Notes: generated from the sequence alone by a model not told the origin. A stretch of 64,000 bases of DNA from Halorhabdus tiamatea SARL4B (GCF_000470655.1 NC_021921.1:620001-684000); one strand, 5' to 3'; numbered from the stretch's first letter, positions 53,801-61,336 are shown. Numbers and translations: made by a program.

Positions 53801-55453
53801 CCCCTGACCAGTCAACTCGATGTCGACGCCCAGACTCTCGTTGCCTGTCGTCGTCGTGTAGGTCTCGTTGCCATCCTCTACGCCGTCATCGTCGGTATCG
53901 GGATCGAGCGGGTCCGTGTTGAACGGGTCGGTCGGTTCGACGCCATCGTCGAGGCCGTCGTCGTCAGTGTCGGCCTGCCACGGATCCGTCCCGTTAGCGA
54001 GTTCCTGGGGATCGGTCAGCCCGTCACCGTCGATGTCGGCATACTGTGGCGAAGTCTCCGCTTCGTACTCCTCTGCGTTGGTTAACCCGTCTCCGTCGAG
54101 GTCTTCCGCACCATCGGATGTACCGTCATCGTCTGTGTCGGCGTCGAGTGGGTCCGTCCCGATCACGAACTCCTCGAAGCCATCAGGTAGATCGTCACCG
54201 TCTGTATCAGCTTCGAGTGGATCCGTCCCGAGTTCCCGTTCTCGGATCGTCGACAACCCATCACCGTCGAAGTCCTCGTGGCCGTCGATCGTGCCGTTGT
54301 CGGCCTCGTTCACCTCGGTCGACGGTGCGTCACTGTCAGGATCCAGCGGATCAGTGCCCGTCACATTCTCCTCGTAGGTATCGGGCAGGCCATCACCGTC
54401 CAGGCGAAGCACCACCGTGCTCGTCTGGCTCTGCCCGGATGAGACGCCACCGTTGCCGTTGTTGCCCTTCTTTTTGCCCTTCTGCTTGGATTTCTGCTTG
54501 CCGTTGTTCGACTGTTGGTTGTCAGTACTCTCGACGACCGCAATTTCGATCGTATTCACACGCTCGGTGAGATTGATCGTTTTCACGAACGTGCCGTTGG
54601 CGTAGCCACGGCGAAGCGGAAGGTCGACTGTCCGATCATCGTTGATCGTCGCAGTGACGTTCACCGCGTCCAATCCGGTGGGATCCGAAACGTGCCCCAC
54701 AAGCGTATAGCCAGCTCGTTCGCTCCCGTTACGGATCGGATCCGTCCGCCGTGTCAACGACACCTCCGGGCCGACCTCGCCATCGATCATTCGCAAGGCA
54801 GTGTGAGCCTGGTTGACCGCCGAGCCGTACGTTCGGACGGCCCGTGCCGTTGTACGAATCGACTGCGCTCCCGATTGCTCGCCAGCGCGATCGCGGATCC
54901 GCTCGGCGCGGGCGAGTTGCCACCGAGCATTGTCGATGTGCGCCTCAGCACTATGTTTCATTCCCGAGCCGAGGTCCGCCTCAGTCGCCGTGAATGCAGA
55001 TTCAGCATCACGGATGACTTGTCTGGAAGACTGGTTATCCGCCCGCGTCACCAACTCGACGATCTGGTCGAGTCGCTTGCTCTGATTCGTCCCGGCGAAG
55101 TCAGTCAGCGCGCGGAGTACTTCCGCATCGCGAATGAACGCGTGCTGGTCGTCGACGCGTATCGGATCCTGGTAATACGAAAAGGAATCGTTCAGTCGCG
55201 AGCGAGCCCGTTCCTTAGCCGACTCGAGTTGGTTCGACGAGGCCGAGAAGTTCTCGATTCGCTCCATGGCCTGGGCTTTCAGTATCACCGGCGGCCCGTC
55301 CATGGATACTTCAGAAACCGGATCAGCCGCCGCTGTATTCCCCGCGGTTTCGGAAACCGTCTCGGCAGACACCGTTCCCGCCGGCAACATCGAGACAATC
55401 ATAAGAACCGATGCGATCACCGCGAACAATCTCCGCCGCCCACTTGCGGACAT
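50873..55453 (-). CDS. giant secreted surface protein: Asp-rich calcium-type repeats, vWA domain, C-terminal metallopeptidase (module 1)
   Basis: The 1526-residue protein has a Sec signal peptide (LFAVIASVLMIVSMLPAGTV, cleavage near AETVSET at about 30), a helical region to about 225, a Lys/Gln/Asn/Gly-rich spacer (316-340), then thrombospondin type-3-like Asp-rich repeats (about 350-530, 850-1010 and 1115-1180). A vWA domain (about 678-845) has an intact MIDAS (DSSGS 687-691, Thr and Asp downstream). The C-terminal peptidase has HEIGH at 1436-1440 and a Met-turn SVMSSGW (Met1488), as in metzincins; the third zinc ligand is not obvious. A TATA box centred 27 bases before the ATG predicts a leaderless mRNA. 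Overlaps its partner gene by 8 bases. Confidence 0.88.
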   Translation of the reverse strand: MSASGRRRLFAVIASVLMIVSMLPAGTVSAETVSETAGNTAAADPVSEVSMDGPPVILKAQAMERIENFSASSNQLESAKERARSRLNDSFSYYQDPIRVDDQHAFIRDAEVLRALTDFAGTNQSKRLDQIVELVTRADNQSSRQVIRDAESAFTATEADLGSGMKHSAEAHIDNARWQLARAERIRDRAGEQSGAQSIRTTARAVRTYGSAVNQAHTALRMIDGEVGPEVSLTRRTDPIRNGSERAGYTLVGHVSDPTGLDAVNVTATINDDRTVDLPLRRGYANGTFVKTINLTERVNTIEIAVVESTDNQQSNNGKQKSKQKGKKKGNNGNGGVSSGQSQTSTVVLRLDGDGLPDTYEENVTGTDPLDPDSDAPSTEVNEADNGTIDGHEDFDGDGLSTIRERELGTDPLEADTDGDDLPDGFEEFVIGTDPLDADTDDDGTSDGAEDLDGDGLTNAEEYEAETSPQYADIDGDGLTDPQELANGTDPWQADTDDDGLDDGVEPTDPFNTDPLDPDTDDDGVEDGNETYTTTTGNESLGVDIELTGQGNVAGGVTVGEDTERFAEGDRVANISVSEIVEIESTREFESANVTISYDDSLPAASNESDLAVVTYDPEKQLYVPINSTIDAENNTVTAQTEHFSTFAVFSISNWADDVTAEVPSNGSDGSSGDDSIQSVDVQFIIDSSGSMGGNDPQEFRKQAAKEFVGALIPGDRAGVVDFDHTAHVAQELTTDFGAVNVTIESLDASGGTDIGSGVARANQHFASASNNSRAKVAILLTDGQGSGGRAQARTAADRNITIHTIGFGGADGNKLSDIASITNGTYNYVEDASDLPNVFSRVAEEVEPKDTDGDGLPDVLEENGLPIGHTGSDLRRLPTNATDKHTDGDELTDGEEAKEYREYPIDFVVNDLEHEYIVSYFELRSNPTRADSDGDGLEDHEEVSLENNSKADGWNISVINESGQPYRWAGSVDENPDANITVTSNPMLKDTDGDGLNDTEEKEYTHTDPREPVTYGITAEQAEMIELIEADGEVFRFRFGADALGIPEQLATEEITVGPSGLNDATSDFDFVTDDSLDWNYASRSRELFNRITFTALDGTKRTDTWLSNTRELEEGTDPWDPDFDDDGLTDGQELKGITKATQGTTGGIASFTYFNVREANILEEPTVPLNPDTDGDGYWDGWIGVYDVDYSDNVILYRENLQSGNGVSGADERVDEQVGVHVVHPEDPGAYLDNSPGSSVKRHSNVHLGELHWDSFDPSQTADPNDDSVKPDPSLDVEVDRYANADSRALQAHSGVEQNYALYGINANLHLDGDPLNDSDLTEKKTKCYQKHGPEVCVETEDEFTPPTTYPEAKWIEQEHHDNESRAYMFITTKGADNHYNVLPSWDGVDGVASSDGSDWVLGHVHGFGFGTLVFTKDHQNDPKPIAYQKTIVHEIGHLIGAGRNDDSSRYGTGVVPDEVYSGNDDDQTKEDVGFSGPNQYEWSVMSSGWNRPVTNRPMNGDYIAFSIEELFTIEFENIDSQNE
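51683..51931 (-). repeat. recombination-handle repeat in the giant protease gene (second copy at 49968-50216)
   Basis: This 249-base segment codes for residues 1175-1257. It matches 49968-50216 with about eleven differences, all in the 5' third of the coding strand; bases 51686-51853 and 49971-50138 are identical over 168 positions. Downstream, in the peptidase-coding part, the two genes are only distantly similar. Near-identity upstream of diverged ends is the signature of recombination between a parent gene and an orphan C-terminal cassette. Confidence 0.88.
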
Positions 55454-55476
55454 GTTTTCCGCAATTACGTACCAAT

Positions 55477-55484
55477 TTAATATA
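55477..55484 (-). promoter_or_regulatory. TATA box of the giant protease gene
   Basis: On the minus strand CGAAACGTATATTAAATTGG contains a purine-rich BRE and TATATTAA. The TATA centre is about 27 bases from the A of the start codon, so transcription should begin at or within a few bases of the ATG. This is one of the clearest promoters in the window and supports the chosen start. Confidence 0.65.
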
Positions 55485-55630
55485 CGTTTCGGTAGTAAAC
55501 TACACCGATATAACAGGAGTGAATTTCAATTGAAATTGAGTAGATTGGTCGGTATTCAACGACACCCTCCGATCAAACCGCCTTCGCCGGGGACCAACCG
55601 TTTTTGCCCGTCCCGGTCGTCGCTCTCACT

Positions 55631-56023
55631 ATGCACAACGTGGACGCCGCAGGGCTCGGGATCGGCGACGATCACCCGCCCCGGATCATGGGCGTGCTCA
55701 ACGTGAGTCGTGAGTCGCCGTACGATCCCAGCGTCTTCGCCGACCCCGACAACATCGTCGGGGAGCGCAAGGAGCCAAGCCCCGAACTCGAGGAACTCAT
55801 CGGCGGGCGATTTATCCAGCATCCCGAGCCGGAGGTCTTCAACGTCCGCGTCCTCGCGCGGATGGACCACCCAGACCTGGGGGACATGCCGGTCGCCTGG
55901 GTGAAACCCTACGGCGATGGTCGGTCCTTCTATACCGCGCTCGGACACTTTCGGTCGGCTTTTGAAGGAGAGGCGCGGGCGCTGCTCGGGGCTGGTGTGC
56001 GGTGGGCTGGCGGTCGGGCGTGA
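55631..56023 (+). pseudogene. chimeric frame: 5' end of dihydropteroate synthase gene fused to ThuA-like 3' end
   Basis: The 130-residue frame starts MHNVDAAGLGIGDDHPPRIM with GVLNVSRESPYDPSVFADP, which I recognise as the N-terminus of haloarchaeal dihydropteroate synthase (FolP). After residue 39 it switches to the ThuA-like protein (IVGERKEPSPELEELIGGRF), lacks 30 codons present in the intact ThuA gene, and then matches its last 177 bases with two differences by eye. The junction lies in the shared bases GACCCCGAC. Neither parent fold is complete, so a functional product is unlikely although the frame is open. Confidence 0.8.
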
Positions 56024-56033
56024 ATCAATCAGT

Positions 56034-56720
56034 TCAGTACTCGAAGACGGTCACGCCGTCTTCAGTCCCCATGTGAACGGCGTCAGCGTAGCCGGGGAAG
56101 ATCCCGTGTTCGACCACGCTGGGGATCGTCGCGATCTCCGTCGCGAGGGCTTCGGGATCGTCAATCGCGCCAAAGTCGGCATCGAAGAGGAGATTCCCGT
56201 TGTCGGTGACGACCGGGCCGCTCTTGCGCTGTGCCCACCGGAGTTCGGGCTCGCCGCCCATCTCGCGGATCGCGTTGGCGACCGTCGTCCGGGCGTCGGG
56301 GAGGACTTCCACGGGAACCACAGTGTCCAGCACGTCGGTTTCCTTGGTCGGATCGGCGACGATCTGGAGGCTGTCGGTCGCACTGGCGACGATCTTCTCG
56401 CGGGCGTGGGCCGCGCCGCCGCCCTTGATCAGATCCGGGCCGGCGAACTGGTCCGCGCCGTCGATCGTGACGTCGATGTGGCCGTCGGTCTCGTCCAGCG
56501 TCGTGAGGTCGATCCCCTTCTCGATGGCGATCTCCCGGGCCTGAAAGGAGGTCGTCACGCCGACGATATCGAGCCCCTCCTCGACCCGATCGCCGAGGAT
56601 GCGGATGGCGTGCTCGGCTGTGGAACCGCTGCCGAGGCCGACGACGTCGCCGTCGGAGACGGCTTCGACCGCACTCTCGCTCGCCCGCCGCTTCGCCGCG
56701 TCGCGCGTTTGCTCGTCCAT
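56034..56720 (-). CDS. rpiA: ribose-5-phosphate isomerase A
   Basis: The 228-residue protein interconverts ribose 5-phosphate and ribulose 5-phosphate. It shows VVGLGSGSTAEHAIRILG, the catalytic region DVTIDGADQFAGPDLIKGGG (Asp and Lys), AREKIVASATDSLQIVADPT and the C-terminal FDADFGAIDDPEALATEIA. Full length for RpiA. Convergent with the chimeric ThuA copy (10 bases apart) and divergent from rpe, with which it shares a pathway. Confidence 0.95.
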   Translation of the reverse strand: MDEQTRDAAKRRASESAVEAVSDGDVVGLGSGSTAEHAIRILGDRVEEGLDIVGVTTSFQAREIAIEKGIDLTTLDETDGHIDVTIDGADQFAGPDLIKGGGAAHAREKIVASATDSLQIVADPTKETDVLDTVVPVEVLPDARTTVANAIREMGGEPELRWAQRKSGPVVTDNGNLLFDADFGAIDDPEALATEIATIPSVVEHGIFPGYADAVHMGTEDGVTVFEY

Positions 56721-56807
56721 GTCCCACGGATCGCCGCCGGGGAGGAAATACCCTGCCCTTCGTCGGCGGTAGACACCGTTATGGGACTCGGTCCGAAACC
56801 GGAAAAC

Positions 56808-57452
56808 ATGGCGCGCATCGCACCGTCGATCCTCGCGGCGGACTTCGCGGATCTCTACGGCGATGTCCGAGAAGTCGAGTCGGCCGAGATCCTCCATCTC
56901 GACGTCATGGACGGCCACTTCGTGCCGAACATCTCCTTTGGCCCGCCGGTGATCGACTCCCTCCGGGACCGGACCGATCTCTACTTCGATACGCACCTGA
57001 TGATCGAACACCCGGGCGAGTACGTCGGGGCGTTTCAGGACGCCGGCGCGGATCGACTCACCGTCCACGTCGAAAGCGAGGACGATCCGGGAGACGTCAT
57101 TGAAGCTATCCACGACCACGGCATGGACGCCGGGATCGCTCTCAATCCAGACACCGACGTCGAGGCGGTCGAGCGGTATCTCGACGACGTCGAGGTCGTC
57201 CTCGTGATGAGCGTCCAACCGGGCTTCGGCGGCCAGTCGTTCATGCCGAAGACGCTCGACCGAATCGAAAAGCTCGACGCGATGGGAGCCGCCGAGATCG
57301 AAGTCGACGGCGGCGTGAACAGTGAGACAGGGGCCAAGTGTGTCGAGCGCGGGGCGGAGACACTCGTCATCGGGTCGTCGCTGTTCGGCCAGCCGGACGT
57401 GGCACGGGCGCTCGCGGATCTCCGAGAGAGTATCGGTATCAAGGACGAGTAG
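56808..57452 (+). CDS. rpe: ribulose-phosphate 3-epimerase
   Basis: The 214-residue TIM-barrel enzyme interconverts ribulose 5-phosphate and xylulose 5-phosphate. Motifs: RIAPSILAADFADLYGDVRE, the metal-binding HLDVMDGHFVPNISFGPPV (His and Asp), DTHLMIEHPGEYV, MSVQPGFGGQSFMPKTLDRI and EVDGGVNSETGAKCVE. All catalytic residues are present. The ATG at 56808 is preferred; one nine codons upstream is possible. With rpiA and prs nearby it suggests a pentose-phosphate neighbourhood. Confidence 0.95.
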   Translation: MARIAPSILAADFADLYGDVREVESAEILHLDVMDGHFVPNISFGPPVIDSLRDRTDLYFDTHLMIEHPGEYVGAFQDAGADRLTVHVESEDDPGDVIEAIHDHGMDAGIALNPDTDVEAVERYLDDVEVVLVMSVQPGFGGQSFMPKTLDRIEKLDAMGAAEIEVDGGVNSETGAKCVERGAETLVIGSSLFGQPDVARALADLRESIGIKDE

Positions 57453-57473
57453 CGATCGGAGAATCAGCGACGG

Positions 57474-58316
57474 CTACAGCACGTCGGCGATCGGCGGCGC
57501 GGCGCTGACGCGGCTGATCGACCGGTCGATCGTGTCGGTCGCGTACAGCGACTTCACGCCGGCCCGGGAGAGTTTGCTCAGGGCGTTGTCGACCAACAGC
57601 GGGTGGACGCAGGAGACGTAGACGCGGTCGGTGTCCTGCTTGCTGATGAGGCGGACGGCCTCGCTCATCGTCCCGCCCGTCGCGATCATGTCGTCGACGA
57701 GAACGACGTCGCGGCCGGTGAAGTCCTTGTCGTCGGCACGCATCTCCACCTCGGTCGCGGAGTGACGGATCTTCTCGAAGTTGTCCACGACTCCCTCGCC
57801 GTAGGTCTCCTGGACGGACTCGGCGAGCCACACCGCGTCCTCGTCGGGGCCGAGGAAGACGGGATCGGAGAGGTCATCGGGCAACGGCTCGGCGAGTTGG
57901 GGGGCCGCGTCGATCGGTTCGGCGGGGACGTCGAAGTAATCAAGCACCGACACGTTGTGCGGGTTGACCGAGTAGACGCGGTCTGTGCTCGGGCTGAGTG
58001 CCTTCGCGATCGCCCGCACCGAGACGGCTTCCCCGGGGTTGAACAGTTTATCCTGGCGGGAGTACCCCATGTAGCCGATGACCGTGACGATGTCGTCGGG
58101 GTCGCGCTGGACGGCCCGCTCCTGAAGTTCCAGGAGTTCGAGGTGGGCCTGACTCGACGTCGTCGAGCCGACGATGACGACCCGTTCGTCCGCACCGACG
58201 GTGACGTCTTCGGCCGCCTCGACGCTCCCGTCGTAGGCCAGATCGACCAGTGGCTCTCCCAGAATGTTCGAGACTTCCATCGCGATAGGCTGGGCAGTCG
58301 ACGTCCCCGTGATCAT
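57474..58316 (-). CDS. prs: ribose-phosphate pyrophosphokinase
   Basis: The 280-residue enzyme makes PRPP from ribose 5-phosphate and ATP. It has GYMGYSRQDKLFNPGEAVSV (the ATP/R5P flexible region), YSVNPHNVSVLDYF, and the PRPP-binding loop DVVLVDDMIATGGTMSEAVR. Length matches archaeal class III-like PRPP synthases. It lacks the C-terminal extension of bacterial enzymes. Divergent from the CARF-like regulator gene with a 260-base gap; rpe converges on it. Confidence 0.95.
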   Translation of the reverse strand: MITGTSTAQPIAMEVSNILGEPLVDLAYDGSVEAAEDVTVGADERVVIVGSTTSSQAHLELLELQERAVQRDPDDIVTVIGYMGYSRQDKLFNPGEAVSVRAIAKALSPSTDRVYSVNPHNVSVLDYFDVPAEPIDAAPQLAEPLPDDLSDPVFLGPDEDAVWLAESVQETYGEGVVDNFEKIRHSATEVEMRADDKDFTGRDVVLVDDMIATGGTMSEAVRLISKQDTDRVYVSCVHPLLVDNALSKLSRAGVKSLYATDTIDRSISRVSAAPPIADVL

Positions 58317-58576
58317 GTATGCCTCCCTTCGACGGAGGTGAATAAGACACTTCGGTCTTCGCCCGCGTGAGAGATCCCGGTGTCCAGTCGGGAGAGCAAC
58401 GAGCCCTGGCCACACAGTTTGGCCAGCGCGATCAGTTTCCCCGCACACGTGGTCAGGCAACAGTCGAAAGACTCGCTTGACCTCTCTGAGCATGCACATC
58501 ACCAGGACGGACGCCAATGAGAGAGCGGTCGCCGACGACCGAAACGTTCCTGACAGTTGGCGTTGGGGTCTACGAC

Positions 58577-59329
58577 ATGCAACCCATCGATGAAGTCCAC
58601 GTCGTGCCGCTGGGGTACGAGCACGACCGGATCCTCTCGCCGATTCGCAAACACGACGCCGACGTCGTCTATCTGCTCACAGAACAGACTCACGACCGGA
58701 ACCTGACGCCCTATCAGGAAGTGCTCGTCGAGGAACTCGAATCCGACAGTCGCACCGTCGGGTTTCGAGAGGTCGACCTCGGCGACATCTACGACGTCCT
58801 CGCGGTCGTGACGACCCTCGCCGCCGAACACGCCGAGGATGTCGTCCGCGTCAACGTCTCCAGCGGTGGGAAACTCGCCGCCATCGGGGGTGCGATCGCC
58901 TGCATGGCGACTGATGCGACCGCCTATTACGTCCACGTCGAGGAACACGTACCGGACCTCGAATCCAACCCACGAACGCGAGGGTTCGAGGAGGCCGAGG
59001 TCCTCCCGTCGTATCCGATCGAAGCCGTCTCCTACGATCAGGTCGCGATCCTCGATTACCTGGCCGAGACGAACACCGACGCCTACACGGCGAAGAAGTC
59101 GGACCTGATCGAATTCGCCGAAACCGCCGAGCTATCCTTTATGACCGAAGCCGATCCGGCCAACGACAAGGCCAAGTTCGCGCTGTTGAACGCCAACGTC
59201 GTCGATCCGCTCGAATCTGACGGCTACATCGCGGTCGAGACAGTCGGCCGCCAGAAACAGATCGAACTCACGGAAACCGGCTGGAACGTCCTCCACGCCT
59301 TTCGGCACAAATTGCAGGACGGTCGCTGA
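58577..59329 (+). CDS. CARF-like domain plus winged-helix regulator (HFX_2341/DUF6293 type)
   Basis: The 250-residue protein starts MQPIDEVHVVPLGYEHDRIL and has an N-terminal Rossmann-like domain with RVNVSSGGKLAAIGGAIACM, the Ser-Gly-Gly-Lys ligand loop typical of CARF-like domains, and a C-terminal winged helix (KKSDLIEFAETAELSFMTEA; YIAVETVGRQKQIELTETGW). CARF domains bind cyclic or linear (oligo)nucleotides, but there is no CRISPR array here. The start was chosen at the ATG 20 codons into a longer frame, where family similarity begins. It may regulate the divergent prs gene (inference). Confidence 0.8.
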   Translation: MQPIDEVHVVPLGYEHDRILSPIRKHDADVVYLLTEQTHDRNLTPYQEVLVEELESDSRTVGFREVDLGDIYDVLAVVTTLAAEHAEDVVRVNVSSGGKLAAIGGAIACMATDATAYYVHVEEHVPDLESNPRTRGFEEAEVLPSYPIEAVSYDQVAILDYLAETNTDAYTAKKSDLIEFAETAELSFMTEADPANDKAKFALLNANVVDPLESDGYIAVETVGRQKQIELTETGWNVLHAFRHKLQDGR

Positions 59330-59725
59330 CTGCGCCGAGAGCAACGCTGTCTCGACGCCGTCGATAGTCTCGGTAGCAAAGAGACCACGAAATACTAAAT
59401 TAGGAAAGATAGTAACGGTACTATTGATAGTAACGATAGTACGTCGACAGAATATACCAGCGTCCCAGGTATAGCCAGAGTTGCGCAGGATGGCGGGGTG
59501 TGGAAAGCCCTGACGCGTTCCGCCCCTCCCCTGCCCACTTCGGCCCTCCCGAGCCCGTCCCGCCACCCTGTGCATCGAGACGATCCCTTTCGATGGCCGC
59601 ATACGTCGACAGCGAATCCGTACACGAAGGCCGAACGGTTTCGTCGTGAGCCGTGCATCGCAACCGCTAGGTGGAACAGATCATCAGCACGGCCTTTTTG
59701 TCCGGAAGCCGAGTAGTCCCCGCCA
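59330..59725. other. 396-base non-coding region before the TIM-like gene
   Basis: No gene is supported. Near its left end GATAGTAACG occurs twice 18 bases apart (59408-59417 and 59426-59435), followed by the partial match GATAGTAC, in an unusually AT-rich patch. The central part is pyrimidine-rich on the plus strand (GCCCCTCCCCTGCCC). The repeats could be binding sites; nothing else was recognised. Confidence 0.5.
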
Positions 59726-60412
59726 ATGAGTCTGTCGTATCCACACTTCCAGATCAATTTCAAGATCTACCCGGAGACGTGGGGCGAGGGCGGACTCGCG
59801 CTCGCGGAGACGATCGAACGCGTGGGCCAAGAGACCGGCGCGAACTTCGTCGTGACGCCCCAGATCCCCGACGTGCGATTGATCGCCCGTGAGACCGACC
59901 TGCCAGTCTTCGCGCCGGCCGTCGATCCGGTCGAGCCGGGTCGCGGAATGGGCACACTCCTTCCGGAAGCACTCACAGCAGCCGGGGCGGTTGGCGCAAT
60001 CATCAACCACGCCGAGAATCGTGATACCCTGGCCGACATCGAAACCAAAATCGACCGGTGTGAGGGGGTCGGGCTGGAGTCGGTCGTCTGCGTCGATAGC
60101 GTCGAGATGGGACGAGCCGTCGCAGCGTTCGAACCCGACCAGTTGCTCTTCGAACGCCCGGGCGACATCGCAACCGACCGGGCGATCAGTCGAAGCCACC
60201 CTGATCGTATCGAGGCGTTCCTCGAGATGCGTGACGCGGTGGCTCCGGAGACAAAGGTCCGCGTCGGCGGCGGCGTCTCGACCGCCGAGGACGTCCGGCT
60301 GGCCTTCGAACTCGGCGTGGCCGCGACCGGTGCTGCGTCGGCGATCGCGACAGCGAAAGACCCCGAAGGCCGGCTCCGGGCGATCGGCGAGGTGCTCGCC
60401 GACCGCGACTGA
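59726..60412 (+). CDS. tpiA: triosephosphate isomerase family protein, divergent
   Basis: The 228-residue TIM barrel keeps the catalytic set: Asn11 and Lys13 (INFKIYPE), His95 (IINHAENR) and a Glu at 143 (LLFERPGDIATD), and the phosphate-binding VRVGGGVSTAEDVRLAF. The active-site lid (loop 6), normally EPPELIGTG in archaea as I recall, is RPGDIATDRAIS, which is unusual. It may be the glycolytic isomerase of this organism or a paralogue for another phosphosugar. The aldo-keto reductase gene follows 68 bases downstream on the same strand. Confidence 0.82.
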   Translation: MSLSYPHFQINFKIYPETWGEGGLALAETIERVGQETGANFVVTPQIPDVRLIARETDLPVFAPAVDPVEPGRGMGTLLPEALTAAGAVGAIINHAENRDTLADIETKIDRCEGVGLESVVCVDSVEMGRAVAAFEPDQLLFERPGDIATDRAISRSHPDRIEAFLEMRDAVAPETKVRVGGGVSTAEDVRLAFELGVAATGAASAIATAKDPEGRLRAIGEVLADRD

Positions 60413-60480
60413 CGGGCGCGGTCGCGGGACGCGTCGAGCGAGGAGGTTAAAACTCGGGACGCCGAATATCTACATGAATC

Positions 60481-61320
60481 ATGACTGTCCCAACAACGCG
60501 ACTCCCGAGTGGCGACGAACTTCCCGTCGTCGGGAAAGGAACCTACGAACTCGAAGGCGAGACCGTCCAGGAGCCAGTCGAGACGGCGCTGGACGTCGGA
60601 TACACCCACGTCGACACCGCCGAGGGGTACATGAACGAGCCGGCCCTCGGCGAAGTGTTGGCCGAGCACGACCGCGAGGAGGTGTTCCTGACCTCGAAGG
60701 TACTCGCAAAGCACCTCAATTACGAGTCGGTGATCGAGAGCGCAAAGCAGACGCTTTCCGACCTCGGGACCGACTATCTCGACCTCTATCTGATCCACTG
60801 GCCCAATCCCGCGATCTCGGTGCGTGAGACGATGGACGCGATGGCGACGCTCAAAGAACAGGGACTCGTCCGGAACGTCGGCGTCTCGAACTTCGACACC
60901 TACCAGCTGAGTGCGGCGATGCACGTCAGCGACGTCGCGATCGCCGTCAACCAGATCGAGTTCCACCCCTATCTCCAGCGACCGGACCTGCTCGAGTACT
61001 GCCGGGAACACGACATCACCGTCGAGGCCGCCGCGCCGCTGGCCCGGACCAAAGTCCTCGACGACCCTGTCATCGAGGAACTCGCCGAGAAATACGACCG
61101 CACGCCCGCCCAGATCGTCCTCCGGTGGGCCACCGAGAAGGACGTCGTCGTGCTGCCGCGCTCGACGTCCCGGGAGCACATCGAACAGAACGTCGATCTG
61201 TTCGAGTTCGAACTCGACGAGCCAGACCACGCCCGCATCGACGACCTCGACCGCGACGAGGCCGTCTACGACACCCGGACGCGCGAGTGGGACGACGACG
61301 TCTGGGGCATGGCCGAATAG
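60481..61320 (+). CDS. aldo-keto reductase
   Basis: The 279-residue NAD(P)H-dependent oxidoreductase has the complete AKR tetrad region: VDTAEGYMNEPALGEVL (Asp, Tyr), VFLTSKVLAKHLNYESV (Lys) and DLYLIHWPNPAISVRE (His), plus GVSNFDTYQLSAAM and the coenzyme part VVVLPRSTSREHIEQN. It reduces aldehydes or 2-keto sugars; the substrate is not predictable. It follows the TIM-like gene and could be co-transcribed. Confidence 0.93.
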   Translation: MTVPTTRLPSGDELPVVGKGTYELEGETVQEPVETALDVGYTHVDTAEGYMNEPALGEVLAEHDREEVFLTSKVLAKHLNYESVIESAKQTLSDLGTDYLDLYLIHWPNPAISVRETMDAMATLKEQGLVRNVGVSNFDTYQLSAAMHVSDVAIAVNQIEFHPYLQRPDLLEYCREHDITVEAAAPLARTKVLDDPVIEELAEKYDRTPAQIVLRWATEKDVVVLPRSTSREHIEQNVDLFEFELDEPDHARIDDLDRDEAVYDTRTREWDDDVWGMAE

Positions 61321-61336
61321 ACGCGCCGACCGCCAC

